DNA from: Candidatus Fermentithermobacillaceae bacterium DTU015
Lineage (GTDB): Bacteria; Bacillota; Sulfobacillia; Fermentithermobacillales; Fermentithermobacillaceae
Length of the DNA stretch: 47,903 nt
Assembly (NCBI GenBank): GCA_001513185.1
Contig: LFST01000011.1
Coordinates: 1 to 47,903, forward strand
Direction of reading: 5' to 3'
The notes below the pieces were generated by a model. The model did not search any database and was not told where the DNA came from. It saw nothing but the letters and a program-made list of their open reading frames with translations. A program made the translations under genes and the position numbers. Positions 26,401 through 32,511 of the stretch are shown piece by piece (the stretch's first letter is position 1; each line of letters starts with the position of its first letter).

Positions 26401-26887
26401 GCAAGAGGAAGAGGAGCCTGAAAGGATTCAGACTTTGATCGAGATTCCGTGCGACGCATACTTTTCCGGGGCGTATATCCCCGACTCTAACGAACGCTTC
26501 TCACTGTACAAACGGGTGGCAGGCGCCGATGACCTTGAAACACTTTCGGATATAGAGTTTGAGATGGAAGACCGTTACGGCGATCTGCCGGGAGAGGCCA
26601 GGAACCTTTTGAACGCTGCCCGGTTAAGGGTCCTGTGTTCCTCCTTGGGAATAACCCAGGTTTCCCTTACCACTGCGGACCTGGTGTTGAATAAGCAGCT
26701 GCTGAGATTCAAGGTTGAGATCCCCCATGTGTTTCCCTTTGACAAACTAGCCTCCTTGAGCAAGACATTTCCCGGAATCTCATACGATGACAGGGCACAA
26801 GCCTTGACGTTAGTTCTATCCGGGAAGTCCCCTGATGAAGCGCTGGCCCTGGGCCTCAAGCTGGCTAAAGAACTGTCGTCAGGGTGA
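23498..26887 (+). CDS. mfd: Transcription-repair coupling factor
   Basis: The 1129-residue ATPase removes RNA polymerase stalled at DNA lesions and recruits UvrA. Domain order is typical: a UvrB-like damage-recognition module (about 1-350), the CarD-like RNA polymerase interaction domain beginning L-S-P-G-D-Y-V-V-H (about 457-530), the RecG-like motor with Walker A G-D-V-G-Y-G-K-T-E (about 605-613) and D-E-E-H (about 708-711), and the C-terminal TRCF domain (about 980-1090). Its start overlaps the pth stop. Its stop codon lies within the -35 element of the spoVT sigma-G promoter. Confidence 0.97.
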   Translation: MPHPGLLDLFAKSGSAQEVVSAVSQGRTPVLVAGAQGYARTFYLGMLHRQLSRPIVAVYSKPEEAVTARRDLGDLIGHDRVLLFPASEVMPFEAAQSNRESLWIRVSCLYKLLSDETSGPYVLVMPATALLRKLMQPQRFSQGCISLRVGSKVLPEALIRTLVTYGYERVSSVEAKGEVALRGGILDVFPPIADFPYRIEFFYDEVDSIRNFDPETQVSTHMLDEAFVSPATDYIAALEPGADDSHTAEGTTVLDYFRETPLVVVDSFSRCMDSLKEFEEMGIEIASARIMAGTMTPQDSSIYFPASTIEPRLSDMSVAFEPFAGTARGYSPKEIIETDTTLQVGFAGRWQDMAREIRQLVADKQRVVLLAGNRERMELLRRWLEKENLWLSAKESVLEEPEAGVVTLSLGSGESGFSCADIGLSVFTETELYGRTKVRWQKRAKRKKEISLHWRQLSPGDYVVHANHGVAQFMGIKNMTVNGVTRDYLYLRYAGNDALYVPTDQVDLVERYVGPEGAKPALQRLGSGDWQRIKARVKKSVEDMARNLLMLEAKRKSRQGFAFSPDTPWQRQFEEEFEYEDTEDQAVATQEIKRDMENSYPMDRLLCGDVGYGKTEVAMRAAFKAVMDSKQVAVLVPTTVLAEQHYATFVRRFSNYPVSIEVLSRFRPQSEQAKIIRRLASGAVDIIIGTHRLLSKDVKFRDLGLLIIDEEHRFGVAQKERLKQLAETCDVLTLTATPIPRTLNMALTGIRDISLIETPPEGRFPVETYVVPYNPSLITQAIRREIRRGGQVFYVHNRVHSISRAVHRVQALVPEARIAVAHGRMKEHELASTMQGFMQGRYDILISTTIIESGLDLPNVNTLIVEDADKLGLAQLHQLRGRVGRSNRIAYAYFTFRPDRSLTPEAEQRLSALRDFAAMGSGYKLALMDLEIRGAGNLLGPEQHGFMTLVGYDMYIKLLEKAVATLRGQEEEEPERIQTLIEIPCDAYFSGAYIPDSNERFSLYKRVAGADDLETLSDIEFEMEDRYGDLPGEARNLLNAARLRVLCSSLGITQVSLTTADLVLNKQLLRFKVEIPHVFPFDKLASLSKTFPGISYDDRAQALTLVLSGKSPDEALALGLKLAKELSSG

Positions 26888-26915
26888 ATAACGATTACAA
26901 AACACCTATATACTA
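26885..26915 (+). promoter_or_regulatory. Near-consensus sigma-G promoter of spoVT
   Basis: TGAATA (26885-26890), 18 bp, TATACTA (26909-26915). The forespore sigma-G consensus is TGAATA, 17-18 bp, CATACTA, so 12 of 13 positions match with correct spacing. In B. subtilis spoVT is transcribed by sigma-G, which fits exactly. The TGA of mfd forms the first three bases of the -35. Confidence 0.75.
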
Positions 26916-26958
26916 GCAAAAGACAAGTGTGAGTTTGCTCAAGGGGGGTGGTATCGAG

Positions 26959-27519
26959 TTGAAAGCAACAGGGATTGTAAGACGAATCGATGACCTTGGA
27001 AGAGTAGTAATACCGAAGGAGATAAGGCGCACCCTGAGAATACGTGAGGGAGATCCTCTGGAGATATTTGTAGACAGAGACGGGGAAGTGATCCTGAAAA
27101 AGTACTCTCCCATTGGCGAGCTAGGGGATTTTGCCCGTGAATATGCCGATTCACTGGCAGAAGCAACCGGGAAAATAGCAATGATCACAGACAGGGATAC
27201 AATAATAGCCGTGTCAGGCGCTCCCAAGAGAGAGTTTCTCAACAAGCGGATTTCGCAGGCAGTCGAGAGAATCATGGAAGGCAGAAAGCCTGTGATGATT
27301 ACAAAACCGGGCGAGGACAGGTATTGCAAAGAGTGCATAACCGATGACGAGGAAGGTTGTACATTTACGTCTGAGGTTATCGCGCCGATTGTAGCCGAAG
27401 GAGATCCAATCGGGGCTGTTATCATATGTACAAGGGATCCGGACGATCTTGTAGGTGAGGTGGAGCTCAAGCTGACCGAGACTGCGGCCGGCTTCCTTGC
27501 CAAACAGATGGAAGAGTGA
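26959..27519 (+). CDS. spoVT: Stage V sporulation regulator SpoVT
   Basis: The 186-residue protein has an AbrB-like N-terminal DNA-binding domain (R-R-I-D-D-L-G-R-V-V-I-P-K-E near residues 7-20) and a C-terminal GAF-like domain (about 55-180). SpoVT tunes sigma-G-dependent gene expression in the forespore and affects spore germination. The start is the TTG at 26959, eight bases after AAGGGGGGTG. A GTG at 26929 is in frame but would place that binding site inside the gene. The promoter at 26885 and the terminator at 27580 make it a single-gene transcript. Confidence 0.95.
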   Translation: MKATGIVRRIDDLGRVVIPKEIRRTLRIREGDPLEIFVDRDGEVILKKYSPIGELGDFAREYADSLAEATGKIAMITDRDTIIAVSGAPKREFLNKRISQAVERIMEGRKPVMITKPGEDRYCKECITDDEEGCTFTSEVIAPIVAEGDPIGAVIICTRDPDDLVGEVELKLTETAAGFLAKQMEE

Positions 27520-27579
27520 AGGCATAACTAAGCTGCCGTCCTAATACTTCAAGCTCTTGTTCCAGCCTTGACGCGCAGA

Positions 27580-27606
27580 GGTGGCACCGGGTGCCACCTT
27601 TCATTT
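27580..27606 (+). terminator. Rho-independent terminator after spoVT
   Basis: GGTGGCACC (27580-27588) and GGTGCCACC (27590-27598) form a strong stem, in practice seven pairs with a five-base loop, followed by TTTCATTT. It ends the spoVT transcript and shows that the in-frame start of the next gene at 27591, inside the stem, cannot be the real one. Confidence 0.75.
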
Positions 27607-27662
27607 ATAATTTGAGGGAATATCAAGCACACAAGGCAAATGGAAAGGGGCACCCGCCGTAT

Positions 27663-29234
27663 ATGAACGCTAAAGATTCAAAATTCCTCAAGGGTGCGTT
27701 TACCCTTACCGTCGCTGGGGTAATCGTGAAACTCATAGGCGCTCTTTACAGGATTCCCCTGTATTCGATTCTGGGCAGCGAAGGTATCGGGCTCTATCAG
27801 TACGCATATCCCATCTACGCCATTATGCTTACAGTGTCGTCTGCAGGCCTTAACGTTGCGATTTCCAAAGCCGTCGCAGAAAGGTGGGTGCTTGGGAAGC
27901 GAGAGGCTGCGACCAGGGTGTTCCGGATATCCCTCGTGCTTATGGCCATCCTCGGGTTTGCAGGGTTTGTGCTCATGTTTTCCTTATCAGGATGGATTGC
28001 CGCCAATATGGCTAAAGACCCCCGGGCCACGGTTTCCATAGCAGCTATTTCACCGGCGCTTTTTATGGCGGCAGTGCTGTCGGCGCTCAGAGGATGGTTT
28101 CAGGGTATCGAAGAAATGACGGTGCCTGCAGTATCCCAGGTACTAGAGCAGCTAGGCAGGCTGCTTACCATGTACACCTTGGGCATCGTGCTTTTGCCGC
28201 GAGGCATCGAATACGCCGCAGCGGGGGCTACTTTTGGGGCAGTGGTAGGCGCTTTCATAGGAGTCGTGTATACAGTGGTTGCCTACTTCAGGCGGGCTAA
28301 GATTTGGGGTACAAACAGCGGGGAACCGGCTGAACCTTGGGGGAGCGTCGCCAAGGAAATAATAATGACTGCAGTGCCTATATCCCTTGCATCTGCGGTG
28401 TTTGGTATAACTGAAATCATCGACCTCGGGCTTGTGCCGGGGCGGCTTCAGTCTACAGGCTTGCCGCCGGAAGAGGCTACCCGGCTGTTTGGGCAGCTTA
28501 CCGGGGGCGCGTTTCCGCTGCTCAATATCCCCACAATTTTTACAGGTGCTCTCCAGATGGCGCTTGTACCGTCTATTTCAGGTGCGGCAAAACTTAGTGA
28601 CAGGGAAAGCATCGTCAGGAGGATCAGGAAAGCGCTGGCCATTACGGTGGCCCTGGCGCTGCCTGCTGCAATGGGCATATACGTACTTGCCGAACCTATA
28701 CCGGCTTTGCTTTTCAAGGATTGGGGAATCGGAAAGGTGCTCCGCCCGCTTGCTCCGGGGGTGTTCTTTCTCGCCCTCCAGCAGGTAACGGCGGGCATCC
28801 TGCACGGGCTTGGCAGGATGAAGGTGCCCTTGGTGAACCTGATTTGGGCTGCGCTGACAAAAGCCGTGCTCACATATGTGCTGGTGGGTAACCCCTCGAT
28901 TGGCGTGGTGGGCGCAAGCATAGCTACTTCGGTTCACTTTGGCGTGGCGGCGTTGCTCAACTTCCTTGCTATCAAGCGGGAAATAGGTGATGTGCTGGAT
29001 GGCCCCGCCATGCTGAAGATATCCCTGTCATCGGCGATTATGTCTGTAATAGTTGGGGTTACCTATGGTAGAATGCAGACGTTAATTGGTTGGCGGTTGG
29101 CAACCATTGCAGGGATTGGGCTAGGTGTGGTGGTCTACGGGATTCTGGTTGTAGCGACAGGCGCGGTGACCGTAGAAGACTTGCAGAGTTTTCCCGTGTT
29201 GGGCAGGTTGTTTAAGCAGCGCAACAGGAAGTAG
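27663..29234 (+). CDS. spoVB: SpoVB-like polysaccharide flippase (MOP superfamily)
   Basis: The 523-residue membrane protein has about 14 predicted membrane segments and belongs to the MATE/MurJ-like lipid flippases. SpoVB is thought to move lipid-linked precursors across the forespore outer membrane for cortex synthesis. Family features are G-A-L-Y-R-I-P-L-Y (near residues 26-34), G-S-E-G-I-G-L-Y-Q-Y-A-Y-P (near 38-50) and internal two-fold symmetry. The ATG at 27663 is chosen because longer versions begin within the terminator hairpin; GGAAAGGGG lies 12 bases upstream. Its position after spoVT fits yabM/spoVB. No sigma-E promoter was recognised before it. Confidence 0.88.
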   Translation: MNAKDSKFLKGAFTLTVAGVIVKLIGALYRIPLYSILGSEGIGLYQYAYPIYAIMLTVSSAGLNVAISKAVAERWVLGKREAATRVFRISLVLMAILGFAGFVLMFSLSGWIAANMAKDPRATVSIAAISPALFMAAVLSALRGWFQGIEEMTVPAVSQVLEQLGRLLTMYTLGIVLLPRGIEYAAAGATFGAVVGAFIGVVYTVVAYFRRAKIWGTNSGEPAEPWGSVAKEIIMTAVPISLASAVFGITEIIDLGLVPGRLQSTGLPPEEATRLFGQLTGGAFPLLNIPTIFTGALQMALVPSISGAAKLSDRESIVRRIRKALAITVALALPAAMGIYVLAEPIPALLFKDWGIGKVLRPLAPGVFFLALQQVTAGILHGLGRMKVPLVNLIWAALTKAVLTYVLVGNPSIGVVGASIATSVHFGVAALLNFLAIKREIGDVLDGPAMLKISLSSAIMSVIVGVTYGRMQTLIGWRLATIAGIGLGVVVYGILVVATGAVTVEDLQSFPVLGRLFKQRNRK

Positions 29235-29259
29235 GATCACCACGTTAAGGAGAAGTGTC

Positions 29260-30087
29260 ATGTGCAGAGAAACTGACAATTCAACAAGAAACAAGGGTGA
29301 CGATTGTCCTTGGCAGAGGTTTGAGTCAATCATCAAGCGCCTGCGGGGGCCTGACGGTTGTCCCTGGGATAAGCAGCAGACGTATCAGTCACTGAGGCCT
29401 TTTGTGTTGGAAGAGGCCTATGAGGTGGTTCAGACTGCTTCTGAGGAAGATGCGGACAAACTCAGGGAAGAATTGGGGGACCTAATGCTTCAAGTTGGGC
29501 TCTACTCTGCGATAGGTGAAGAGAACGGGCATTTTACCCTTGCAGATGTGATAAACGGGATATCAGACAAACTCATACGCAGGCATCCCCATGTGTTCGG
29601 AGACCGTAAGGCAGATACCCCGGAACAGGTTGAAGAGCTGTGGGATGAGATAAAGCGCAAAGAACGGAGCGGATCCCTTCGGTGCCGTTCCCTGATGGAT
29701 AAGGTGGCCAATGGGCTGCCTGCCTTGATGAGAGCGCAACAGCAACAAGAAGTCGCCGCGCAAGCAGGCTTTGATTGGCCTGAGATACATGGTGTGTTTG
29801 ATAAGGTGGAAGAAGAACTGTCTGAACTCAAGGAAGCTTGGGACAAGGGTGACAAGGCGCAGATAGAAGCTGAGATAGGGGATCTGCTTTTTGCTTGTGT
29901 CAACCTGGCGCGATGGCTGGGTGTAGACGCAGAATCGGCACTTACCCGTACAATTGACAAGTTTTCCAAAAGATTTAGGCTTATGGAAGCATATCTGGAA
30001 CGGTCCCATCTAACGATAAAAGATGTAGATATGGATACCTTGGATGAATTGTGGGAAAAGGCCAAGGATGGGGAGAATACAGAATAA
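29260..30087 (+). CDS. mazG: Nucleoside triphosphate pyrophosphohydrolase MazG
   Basis: The 275-residue protein carries two all-alpha MazG domains. The N-terminal one has G-P-D-G-C-P-W-D (near residues 31-38), E-E-A-Y-E-V (near 51-56) and E-E-L-G-D-L (near 71-76). The second has E-E-E-L-S-E-L (near 185) and E-I-G-D-L-L (near 206). MazG hydrolyses NTPs and dNTPs to monophosphates, which cleans non-canonical nucleotides. In B. subtilis the homologue YabN has an extra N-terminal SAM-methylase-like domain, absent here. ATG after AAGGAG. Probably co-transcribed with hup and rqcP. Confidence 0.95.
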   Translation: MCRETDNSTRNKGDDCPWQRFESIIKRLRGPDGCPWDKQQTYQSLRPFVLEEAYEVVQTASEEDADKLREELGDLMLQVGLYSAIGEENGHFTLADVINGISDKLIRRHPHVFGDRKADTPEQVEELWDEIKRKERSGSLRCRSLMDKVANGLPALMRAQQQQEVAAQAGFDWPEIHGVFDKVEEELSELKEAWDKGDKAQIEAEIGDLLFACVNLARWLGVDAESALTRTIDKFSKRFRLMEAYLERSHLTIKDVDMDTLDELWEKAKDGENTE

Positions 30088-30155
30088 GTTGGCCAAGGGT
30101 GTAGGCCGCCATGGTGGTTAGTACATATATCGTCTCAAAAATGGAGGGATCTAGT

Positions 30156-30440
30156 GTGAACAAGACAGAACTGATAAGTGCAGTGGCTCAGAAATCAGGT
30201 TTGACCAAAAAGGATACTGAGAAGGTTGTCAATAGCTTCATCGATGTAGTACAAGAAGCCCTTGCAAAAGGCGACACAGTAGCCATCTTGGGATTCGGCA
30301 CTTTCCTTGCCAAAGAAAGGCCTGCCCGGGAAGGGCGCAATCCTAGGACAGGAGAACCCATTCAGATTCCCGCCGCAAAAGTCCCTGTGTTCAGGCCTGG
30401 CAAAGGGCTCAGAGATGCGGTTAAGGGAGAGAGCGTGTAG
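30156..30440 (+). CDS. hup: HU family DNA-binding protein
   Basis: The 94-residue histone-like protein bends and compacts DNA. It starts M-N-K-T-E-L-I, contains the family motif G-F-G-T-F (near residues 46-50) and the DNA-binding arm R-P-A-R-E-G-R-N-P-R-T-G (near 55-66), and ends in the usual basic helix. The GTG at 30156 is chosen because GGAGGG lies seven bases upstream and the family begins at this point; a longer frame from 30111 adds 15 unrelated residues. It lies between mazG and rqcP, as in many Firmicutes. Confidence 0.95.
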   Translation: MNKTELISAVAQKSGLTKKDTEKVVNSFIDVVQEALAKGDTVAILGFGTFLAKERPAREGRNPRTGEPIQIPAAKVPVFRPGKGLRDAVKGESV

Positions 30441-30507
30441 GCACGGCTAGTGTGCCGACTTGTACAGTAGCTAACGCGGAATTGTGTGGAGAGGAGGGCT
30501 GGAAGCA

Positions 30508-30774
30508 GTGCGTTTGGACAAATATCTTAAGGTCAGCCGTTTGGTTAAGCGCAGAACCCTTGCTCAGGAATTATGCAATGGCGGCCACGTACTGAAGAAC
30601 GGGCGCCCTGCCAAGCCCTCTTCCCGCGTCGAAGCCGGCGACATATTGGAGATCAGGTCCGGCTCCAGGGTGCTTACTGTTGAGGTGACAGCCTTGGCCG
30701 ACAGTGCGGACAAGAAAACCGCCGGCACCCTCTACCGGCGGGTTTCTGAAGAGGACTTGGCTGAAGCGGAATAG
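30508..30774 (+). CDS. rqcP: S4-domain ribosome quality control factor RqcP
   Basis: The 88-residue basic protein is an S4-type RNA-binding domain (M-R-L-D-K-Y-L-K-V-S-R-L-V-K-R-R-T). It corresponds to YabO of B. subtilis, renamed RqcP, which works with RqcH on split 50S subunits to add alanine tails to stalled peptides. The GTG at 30508 is the start, after an AGGAGG ten bases upstream; a longer frame from 30484 would include that site. The stop abuts, tail to tail, the stop of the minus-strand divIC gene. In Bacillus yabP follows in the same direction; here it is inverted. Confidence 0.93.
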   Translation: MRLDKYLKVSRLVKRRTLAQELCNGGHVLKNGRPAKPSSRVEAGDILEIRSGSRVLTVEVTALADSADKKTAGTLYRRVSEEDLAEAE

Positions 30775-31083
30775 TCAGGGGGTTGTACCGTCGTATCGTC
30801 CGTTTCCATCCTTGATGGGAATGTACTGTACTTCCCCGGGCATAACCAGTCCTAGTTTCTCCCTGGCGGTTTTTTCTATGTACTCATCGCTTTGTAGGGT
30901 CTCAATTTGTTCTTCAAGTGCGCTGTTTAGCATCATGTAATACTCGATCTCAGATTCCAGCTGCATGAGCCGGTTTCTGATCCGTATTACCTCAACCTGC
31001 CTTATGGCAAACGTTATGGCAATCAACCCAATGAAAGCCCACATGAAACTGAAGTTCATCTTGCGTTGTTTCCTACTTTTCAT
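30775..31083 (-). CDS. divIC: DivIC/FtsB-like septum formation protein
   Basis: The 102-residue bitopic protein has a basic N-terminus, one membrane segment (about residues 11-27), a coiled coil (about 30-68) and the FtsB/DivIC terminal motif E-K-T-A-R-E-K-L-G-L-V-M-P-G-E (about 69-83). Such proteins form the FtsL-FtsB-FtsQ type division complex that controls septal wall synthesis. The ATG overlaps the stop of the HTH gene upstream (ATGA) and has a strong AGGAGGT site, so both are one operon. It is convergent with rqcP, with the two stop codons adjacent, so no room is left for a shared terminator. Confidence 0.92.
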   Translation of the reverse strand: MKSRKQRKMNFSFMWAFIGLIAITFAIRQVEVIRIRNRLMQLESEIEYYMMLNSALEEQIETLQSDEYIEKTAREKLGLVMPGEVQYIPIKDGNGRYDGTTP

Positions 31084-31316
31084 GGCTGTACCTCCTCTGA
31101 GCCGTCTCCACCGAACAGGTTCAAAGGATCACCTGAAATCACAATGACCACCTGGTAGCCCTTTTGCTTAGCCCTGTTGTAGAGCGTTGCTACGGTGGAT
31201 TGGCTAAGGCCTAGCCGCTCCGCTATGGCTTGGGTTGAATACCCTGTTTCTTTGAGGACTACTACCTGTCTTTCCCTAAAACTTAACCTTTCGGCTCCAC
31301 GGATTTCGATATGCAC
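31080..31316 (-). CDS. Small sigma-70 region 4/Tfx-like HTH protein
   Basis: The 78-residue protein has a helix-turn-helix near residues 11-52: F-R-E-R-Q-V-V-V-L, then Y-S-T-Q-A-I-A-E-R-L-G-L-S-Q-S-T-V. It resembles region 4 of sigma factors and the Tfx DNA-binding proteins. A short hydrophobic segment (Y-Q-V-V-I-V-I-S-G) and an acidic tail follow. The start is a GTG seven bases after AGGGG, and that site lies within a DnaA-box-like cluster. It is translationally coupled to divIC, so it may regulate division genes or its own promoter; this is inference, and I know of no characterised member. Confidence 0.75.
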   Translation of the reverse strand: MHIEIRGAERLSFRERQVVVLKETGYSTQAIAERLGLSQSTVATLYNRAKQKGYQVVIVISGDPLNLFGGDGSEEVQP

Positions 31317-31319
31317 AAC

Positions 31320-31363
31320 TTATCCCCTGAGTTATCCACAAACTATGCACAGATTGTGGACAA
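31320..31363. promoter_or_regulatory. DnaA-box-like cluster before HTH-divIC
   Basis: Three DnaA-box-like 9-mers lie within 44 bp: TTATCCCCT (31320-31328), TTATCCACA (31332-31340, exact consensus) and TGTGGACAA (31355-31363, one mismatch in its complement TTGTCCACA). The first overlaps the region of the HTH ribosome binding site. The orientation is mixed. This could be a DnaA binding region controlling the HTH-divIC operon. Confidence 0.5.
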
Positions 31364-31459
31364 ATTTAGTACAAGCTTATTCTACGTTAATATCGAAATT
31401 CCTGCACGGCGGATGAGCTTGTACATCGAGGAGGGGTGGAAAAACGGAGCAAACGATAT

Positions 31460-31897
31460 TTATGCCCCGTTTCCATTATTGGGAGGGTTCTTTTCAAATA
31501 TGCTGCCTATCAATGTATGTGCTTTCTGACGGAGGCTGTTGTATGCCGACCTAAGGGAGTGTTTGGCTCGGACGATGCCGTTTATGACAAATCTGGTACA
31601 TCTATAGACAAGGGTGTAGATAATGCTTCCCACCAAGACCTCGGATATGATGAAGCCCATTACAATCGCAAGGGCTATGTACAATCTTATTTCCCCGTAG
31701 TTGGCCAAGAAAACGGCCGCGGCGATGGACACAAGCACCAGCACGGCTACCAGCCCGTCCATGATGTGCCCTGTGAGCTTGGATGGGGAGCTTGCTGCCC
31801 GGAAAGCGGTGTATATGTGGAACAGTATGTTGCAGAAAATCCCCATGAGACAAAGCAGGGCGAGACGCCACAACTGCACATCTACAGGGGAATGCAT
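31460..31897 (-). CDS. yabQ: Spore cortex biosynthesis protein YabQ
   Basis: The 145-residue membrane protein has about four hydrophobic segments (about residues 8-30, 44-66, 70-92 and a weaker one) and a basic C-terminal tail. YabQ in B. subtilis localises to the forespore outer membrane in the mother cell and is needed for spore cortex formation. Recognition rests on the V-D-V-Q-L-W and F-C-N-I-L-F-H-I-Y segments, length and adjacency to yabP. The ATG lies two bases after the yabP stop, so it is translated with it. The strand is opposite to rqcP. Confidence 0.85.
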   Translation of the reverse strand: MHSPVDVQLWRLALLCLMGIFCNILFHIYTAFRAASSPSKLTGHIMDGLVAVLVLVSIAAAVFLANYGEIRLYIALAIVMGFIISEVLVGSIIYTLVYRCTRFVINGIVRAKHSLRSAYNSLRQKAHTLIGSIFEKNPPNNGNGA

Positions 31898-31899
31898 GG

Positions 31900-32190
31900 C
31901 TAACGGAAAAGCCTCTGCAAGAAACTGCCTTCCCGCCTGCTTCCACGGTTTGGGGCTGAGTATTCCAGGGAAAACAGCATCCCCTCCAGGATCATCTGGC
32001 CTTTTTCCAAGTCCAGGGCGGTGATGTGGAACTCTTCCCCCATGAGGGCCAGCATCCCCATTTCGGTTTCTACCACTACTTGCCTTTCGTCGAAACTTTC
32101 TACGTGGACCACTCCTGTCAAACGGATGGATTCCCGCTGCAATATCTCCACTTTATGTGTGCCTGCTTGATCAATTGGGTATTGATCCAA
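31900..32190 (-). CDS. yabP: Sporulation protein YabP
   Basis: The 96-residue protein is a YabP/YqfC family member: H-K-V-E-I-L-Q-R-E-S-I-R-L-T-G-V (near residues 12-27), V-E-S-F-D-E and L-A-L-M-G-E-E-F-H-I are typical. YabP is a sigma-E-dependent sporulation protein of unknown biochemical role. The TTG at 32190 is taken as start because GGAGGTG lies six bases before it; a GTG at 32199 is part of that site. It is co-translated with yabQ. Candidate mother-cell promoter elements lie at 32327-32355 and 32235-32262. Confidence 0.85.
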   Translation of the reverse strand: MDQYPIDQAGTHKVEILQRESIRLTGVVHVESFDERQVVVETEMGMLALMGEEFHITALDLEKGQMILEGMLFSLEYSAPNRGSRREGSFLQRLFR

Positions 32191-32234
32191 TTTAAGCACC
32201 TCCCGAACGGGGCGTTATGCCCGGTTTAGTATCC

Positions 32235-32262
32235 TAAATATGCGCGGGCCAATAATATATGA
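32235..32262 (-). promoter_or_regulatory. Alternative sigma-E-like element before yabP
   Basis: On the minus strand TCATATA (32262-32256) is followed after 13 bp by CATATTTA (32242-32235). The -35 matches six of seven sigma-E positions, but the spacer is one or two bases short and the -10 is imperfect. Confidence 0.25.
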
Positions 32263-32277
32263 CATATGATGAAAACG

Positions 32278-32377
32278 GGATTGGCATGCTCCCTGAAAAG
32301 AGATACAGTAATATGGATGCGGTAATATTGTATGAATGCTCTTGAATGGTTTTGACCTTCCACGGGAGCATCAATCC
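32278..32377. repeat. Long-range inverted repeat with 70-nt loop
   Basis: A 16-base left arm (32278-32293, GGATTGGCATGCTCCC) pairs with a 14-base right arm (32364-32377, GGGAGCATCAATCC) over 14 base pairs, with a two-base GC bulge in the left arm. The loop is 70 nt. It lies upstream of the S1 promoter, so it is not in that transcript. It spans the candidate sigma-E element facing yabP. Confidence 0.55.
32327..32355 (-). promoter_or_regulatory. Candidate sigma-E (or sigma-K) promoter of yabPQ
   Basis: On the minus strand CATACAAT (32334-32327) matches the sigma-E -10 consensus CATACAmT exactly, and with the next base also CATAnnnTA of sigma-K. A -35 TCAAAAC lies 14 bp upstream but matches poorly (four of seven). 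Expression of yabP from sigma-E is known in B. subtilis. Confidence 0.35.
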
Positions 32378-32435
32378 TGTCAAGTGTGGCGGGATTTGGC
32401 TTGGTATCTTGGCACTGAGTGCTGGGCCGTAATCC

Positions 32436-32465
32436 TTGACACTAAAAATATGCATCACCTATAAT
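32436..32465 (+). promoter_or_regulatory. Consensus sigma-A promoter of the S1 gene and tRNA-Leu
   Basis: TTGACA (32436-32441) and TATAAT (32460-32465) are both perfect, with an 18-bp spacer. Transcription should start near 32472, about 40 bases before the S1-gene ATG. With tRNA-Leu directly downstream of that gene, the promoter may serve both. Confidence 0.8.
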
Positions 32466-32511
32466 CAGTTTGCCGGATTTATCAATAGCTACCGGGAGGA
32501 ATGGCGGAGGT

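Larger units (their letters stand above)
32200..32511. other. Divergent intergenic region between yabP and S1 gene
   Basis: The 312-bp AT-rich gap contains the S1-gene promoter (32436-32465), candidate sporulation promoters facing yabP, and a long imperfect inverted repeat (32278-32293 with 32364-32377). The heptamer GTAATAT occurs twice inside the repeat loop. No open frame of interest was found. Confidence 0.5.

Noticed and set aside
26913-27503. 196-codon open frame antisense to spoVT
   Set aside because: It covers spoVT exactly and carries no family motif.
27568-27611. TTGACG and TATAAT upstream of spoVB as a promoter
   Set aside because: The spacing is 32 bp, with a terminator stem in between.
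31436-31903. 155-codon plus-strand open frame
   Set aside because: It is the reverse of yabQ, which is supported by membrane pattern and by coupling with yabP.
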